Below, one piece after another: positions 6,038 to 7,624 of a stretch of 7,624 bases of DNA (within the stretch, counting starts at the first letter, position 1; each line of letters begins with the position of its first letter). The stretch lies in the NCBI GenBank assembly GCA_946407175.1, contig CAMJNB010000054.1, positions 1 through 7,624 on the forward strand, in the 5' to 3' direction. The notes below the pieces were generated by a model. The model saw nothing but the letters and a program-made list of their open reading frames with translations, was not told where the DNA came from and ran no database searches. Source of the stretch: an uncultured Selenomonadales bacterium (GTDB lineage Bacteria > Bacillota_C > Negativicutes > Selenomonadales > Selenomonadaceae). A program made the position numbers and the translations under genes.

Positions 6038-6323
6038 AAGCGCTAAAAAATTCGATTGTACCTTCAGCAAGCTTGACAATGGCTTTTTTATAGTCATTGC
6101 GCTTGCCTACGATACGTCCGCGACGTTTAACTTTGCCTTTAACGTTTATCGTGTTGACCTTTTCAACTTTCACGCCGTCTTTGCCGAAAATTTCTTCGAC
6201 AGCCTGCGCGATTTGAATTTTGTTTGCACGCTTGTCAACTATAAAGACGTATTTTCCTTCCGCCATTAATTCGGTGGTGTGCTCGGTAATCATGGGGCGG
6301 ATAATAATATCTCTCGCGTCCAT
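6036..6323 (-). CDS. rplW: 50S ribosomal protein L23
   Basis: The 95-residue product matches L23, which sits at the exit-tunnel mouth next to L29 and is the main docking site for trigger factor and SRP. Visible features are [47 protein letters not shown] and the [33 protein letters not shown] segment, which includes the L23 signature. The ATG at 6321-6323 directly follows the rplD stop (TAA-ATG, no gap). Its Shine-Dalgarno site GGAGGTG is therefore inside the end of rplD, so its translation is probably coupled to L4. The stop codon overlaps the arm of a hairpin leading to rplB. Confidence 0.97.
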   Translation of the reverse strand: MDARDIIIRPMITEHTTELMAEGKYVFIVDKRANKIQIAQAVEEIFGKDGVKVEKVNTINVKGKVKRRGRIVGKRNDYKKAIVKLAEGTIEFFSA

Positions 6324-6950
6324 TTAAATATACACCTCCTGAATTTTTTCGGCGGCATCCTTCGTAATGAAGAGTTTGTCGCAGTTCAAAATGTCGAAAA
6401 CATTCAACTGAATTGCGCTGATTGTTTTTGCATTTTGCAGATTGTTTGATGAGCGTACAACGCTTTCAACCGGCTCTTTCGTGATGAAAAGGGATTTGCA
6501 AGCGTCAACGCCGAAAGTTTTTTGGAACTCGACGAACTTTTTGGTTTTAGCCTCTTCAAATTTTAAATCGTCAAGAATGATTAAATTTTCACTTTTAACT
6601 TTGTCGGTGAGGACGCATTTCAACGCAAGACGGCGCTGTTTACGCGGCATGCTGAAAGAGTAGTCACGGGGATGCGGTCCAAAAATAATACCGCCGCCGC
6701 GCCAAAGGGGACTTCTGCGCGAACCTACGCGAGCACGACCGGTACCTTTTTGACGCCACGGTTTACGACCGCCGCCGCGTACCATTCCGCGTGTTTTTGT
6801 GGAATGCGTGCCGAGACGACGTGACGCAAGCTGCATGACAACTGCTTGGTGTACAAGTCCTTCGTTAATTTCAACGTCGAAAATTTCCGCGCTAAGTTCA
6901 ATATCGCCTACTTTTTTATTCGACATATCAAGTACAGGTAACGTTGGCAT
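6324..6950 (-). CDS. rplD: 50S ribosomal protein L4
   Basis: L4 binds 23S rRNA domain I, and its extended loop lines the exit tunnel opposite L22. In enterobacteria it also regulates the S10 operon. From ATG at 6950 the product has 208 residues, as usual, starting MPTLPVLDMSNKKVGDIELS. The conserved loop RGGGRKPWRQKGTGRARVGSRRSPLWRGGG lies at about residues 60-89, followed by FGPHPRDYSF and a C-terminal globular part with LIILDDLKFEEAKTKKFVEF. The frame is open to 6983 (MPVLGKEKLIQ added), but that ATG lacks a Shine-Dalgarno site, while AAAGGAG lies 12 nt before 6950. The gap to rplC (97 nt) is large. I cannot see whether an L4-binding leader exists because the operon start is outside. Confidence 0.95.
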   Translation of the reverse strand: MPTLPVLDMSNKKVGDIELSAEIFDVEINEGLVHQAVVMQLASRRLGTHSTKTRGMVRGGGRKPWRQKGTGRARVGSRRSPLWRGGGIIFGPHPRDYSFSMPRKQRRLALKCVLTDKVKSENLIILDDLKFEEAKTKKFVEFQKTFGVDACKSLFITKEPVESVVRSSNNLQNAKTISAIQLNVFDILNCDKLFITKDAAEKIQEVYI

Positions 6951-7047
6951 CTGTATTAACTTCTCCTTTCCGAGTACAGGCATCTGCTTAAGAAGATTTT
7001 TTTTCAGTTATAGAACTTACTCCTTAAGATATAACCTGAACCCTATT
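6951..7047. other. Unusually long rplC-rplD spacer
   Basis: This 97-nt gap holds no gene. It contains a possible hairpin, 7005-7012 against 7030-7038, about 8 pairs with one bulged G. The hairpin loop contains AAGGAG, followed on the coding strand by a run of eight A. There is no heptad repeat here. The in-frame ATG at 6983 is in this spacer and has no ribosome-binding site. No terminator or recognisable promoter is visible. Confidence 0.6.
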
Positions 7048-7485
7048 TTATTTTCTTCTGCGCTTATTCGGTTTAACAGTATTCTTGATAATGACAAGAC
7101 CTTTTTTCGGACCGGGTACGGCGCCTTTAATCAAAAGCAGGTTTCTGTTTACGTCAACGCGGACGATTGTCAAGCGCTGTACCGTAACACGAACGCCGCC
7201 CATACGTCCCGGCAATTTCTTACCTTTAATGACGCGACCGCCGGGACCGGACATCATTGCGCCGGTTGAACCGGGTTCACGGTGTGACTTTGAACCATGT
7301 CCCATAGGTCCGCGCGCAAAGCCGTGACGCTTAATCGTACCTGCAAAGCCCTTGCCTTTTGAAGTTCCTACAACGTCAACCAATTCACCTTCCGCGAAAA
7401 TGTCAACGCCAATAGTGTCGCCGACTTTGTATTCGGACTCGGAAGTAAGGCGAAGTTCACGAATGAATTTCACGGGTTTAACGCC
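7048..7485 (-). CDS. rplC: 50S ribosomal protein L3, C-terminal two-thirds (5' end missing)
   Basis: About 145 residues of L3 are visible, out of a usual 205-210. L3 is an early-assembling 50S protein whose extension reaches toward the peptidyl-transferase centre. The recognisable part starts near GVKPVKFIRELRL and includes the family core GELVDVVGTSKGKGFAGTIKRHGFARGPMGHGSKSHREPGSTGAMM, the GRVIKGKKLPGRMGGVRVTVQ stretch and the C-terminal RVDVNRNLLLIKGAVPGPKKGLVIIKNTVK. The N-terminal third, with the usual GxKxGMT start, is absent. In its place the same frame continues into a YidC-like segment. The gene is in its correct place before rplD. Read the product as partial. Confidence 0.93.
   Translation of the reverse strand, partial: GVKPVKFIRELRLTSESEYKVGDTIGVDIFAEGELVDVVGTSKGKGFAGTIKRHGFARGPMGHGSKSHREPGSTGAMMSGPGGRVIKGKKLPGRMGGVRVTVQRLTIVRVDVNRNLLLIKGAVPGPKKGLVIIKNTVKPNKRRRK
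7474..7485 (-). other. Junction between YidC-like and L3 sequence
   Basis: The coding strand reads GGCGTTAAACCC, encoding Gly-Val-Lys-Pro. Upstream residues (…LFKKYG) fit the YidC/Oxa1 loop, where the family commonly continues YGVNP. Downstream residues (VKFIRELRL) fit L3, where the family commonly has AGVKP before them. The join is therefore placed within these 12 bases and is in frame. The exact base cannot be set without the parent sequences. Confidence 0.8.
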
Positions 7486-7624
7486 GTACTTTTTGAATAG
7501 CGCCTGTTGCGCCGACATCATCTCTTGCGGATTATCCTTATATTTCTCCTTCAATTTGGCAATCTCAGGCTGAAGCTGCTGCATACGCATCGAACTCATC
7601 ACTTGTTTTCTGCTTAATGGGAAT
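7486..7624 (-). CDS. yidC: Membrane protein insertase YidC/Oxa1 family, internal fragment
   Basis: About 46 residues, FPLSRKQVMSSMRMQQLQPEIAKLKEKYKDNPQEMMSAQQALFKKY, run in open frame to the window edge. This matches the conserved YidC/Oxa1 region after the first core membrane helix: the P-L-(T/S)-x-K-Q motif, then the charged cytoplasmic helical hairpin with MQxLQPEIxxLKEKYKDNPQ and the (L/F)(Y/F)KKYGV end. The hydrophilic insertase loop has no role in a ribosomal protein. No start codon is needed, because the frame enters from outside. The GTG at 7602 and the ATGs after it are internal YidC codons. The downstream YidC membrane helices are absent, replaced by L3. YidC normally lies in the rpmH-rnpA-yidC region, not in S10. 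Confidence 0.88.

Noticed and set aside
6013..6040. Intrinsic terminator between rplW and rplB
   Set aside because: The stem is only 8 bp and is followed by three or four U and then A/G-rich bases. Termination here would cut off most of an essential operon.
6951..6983. rplD starting at ATG 6983 with 11 extra residues
   Set aside because: No ribosome-binding site precedes it, and the extra residues contain the AAAGGAG that serves the ATG at 6950. Family N-termini fit 6950.
6799..7269. 156-codon plus-strand open frame across rplD and rplC
   Set aside because: It is antisense to two firmly identified genes and their spacer, with no ribosome-binding site or domain seen.
7048..7602. A complete new 184-residue fusion protein starting at GTG 7602
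   Set aside because: The frame stays open upstream through further YidC-like residues (FPLSRKQ) to the window edge, so the GTG is an internal codon. The product as drawn would be neither a working insertase nor a whole L3.

Overview
This window is a stretch of ribosomal-protein operon, read entirely on the minus strand. It is the bacterial S10 cluster running directly into the spc cluster. In transcription order (high to low coordinate) it holds the 3' two-thirds of rplC, then rplD, rplW, rplB, rpsS, rplV, rpsC, rplP, rpmC, rpsQ, rplN, rplX, rplE, rpsN, rpsH and rplF. The order is canonical and no gene is missing between rplC and rplF. The next expected gene downstream (rplR) and the upstream gene (rpsJ) are not in the window. 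I see no credible gene on the plus strand, no RNA gene, no CRISPR array and no insertion sequence.

The organism looks like a Bacillota-type bacterium. The evidence is strong AAAGGAGG-type Shine-Dalgarno sites before nearly every gene, a 61-residue four-cysteine S14, a four-cysteine L24, and the protein sequences overall. Negativicutes is my best guess within that group, but it is inference from remembered family resemblance. After reassigning starts by Shine-Dalgarno spacing and homology, 8 of 15 visible starts are not ATG (5 TTG, 3 GTG).

Right edge (7048-7624): the last reading frame is a chimera. Its C-terminal part is ribosomal protein L3. Its N-terminal part, open to the window edge, is a piece of the YidC/Oxa1 membrane insertase. 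The two meet in frame at a Gly-Val-Lys-Pro stretch that both families plausibly share. This is most likely an amplification or assembly chimera, or possibly a rearranged partial copy, because the first third of L3 and rpsJ are absent.

Middle: most genes are tightly packed, with two overlaps (rpsC/rplP 14 nt, rplP/rpmC 11 nt) and one stop-start abutment (rplD/rplW), so translational coupling is likely. Three wider gaps (rpsS-rplV, rpsQ-rplN, rpsH-rplF) each hold degenerate tandem repeats of period 7 with an AGCT-like core. The array begins immediately after the upstream stop codon and ends before the next Shine-Dalgarno site. The left edge, just past the rplF stop, has a different tandem repeat of period 8 (GATCCAAC). 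The rplW-rplB gap has a clean 8-bp hairpin. L16 carries an Ala/Glu-rich C-terminal tail of about 45 residues whose coding end contains the ribosome-binding site and start of rpmC.

The proteins are structural parts of the two ribosomal subunits: L2, L3 (partial), L4, L5, L6, L14, L16, L22, L23, L24 and L29 of the 50S, and S3, S8, S14, S17 and S19 of the 30S. I found no new biological system. The items most worth a second look are the YidC-L3 junction, the heptad repeats and the L16 tail.
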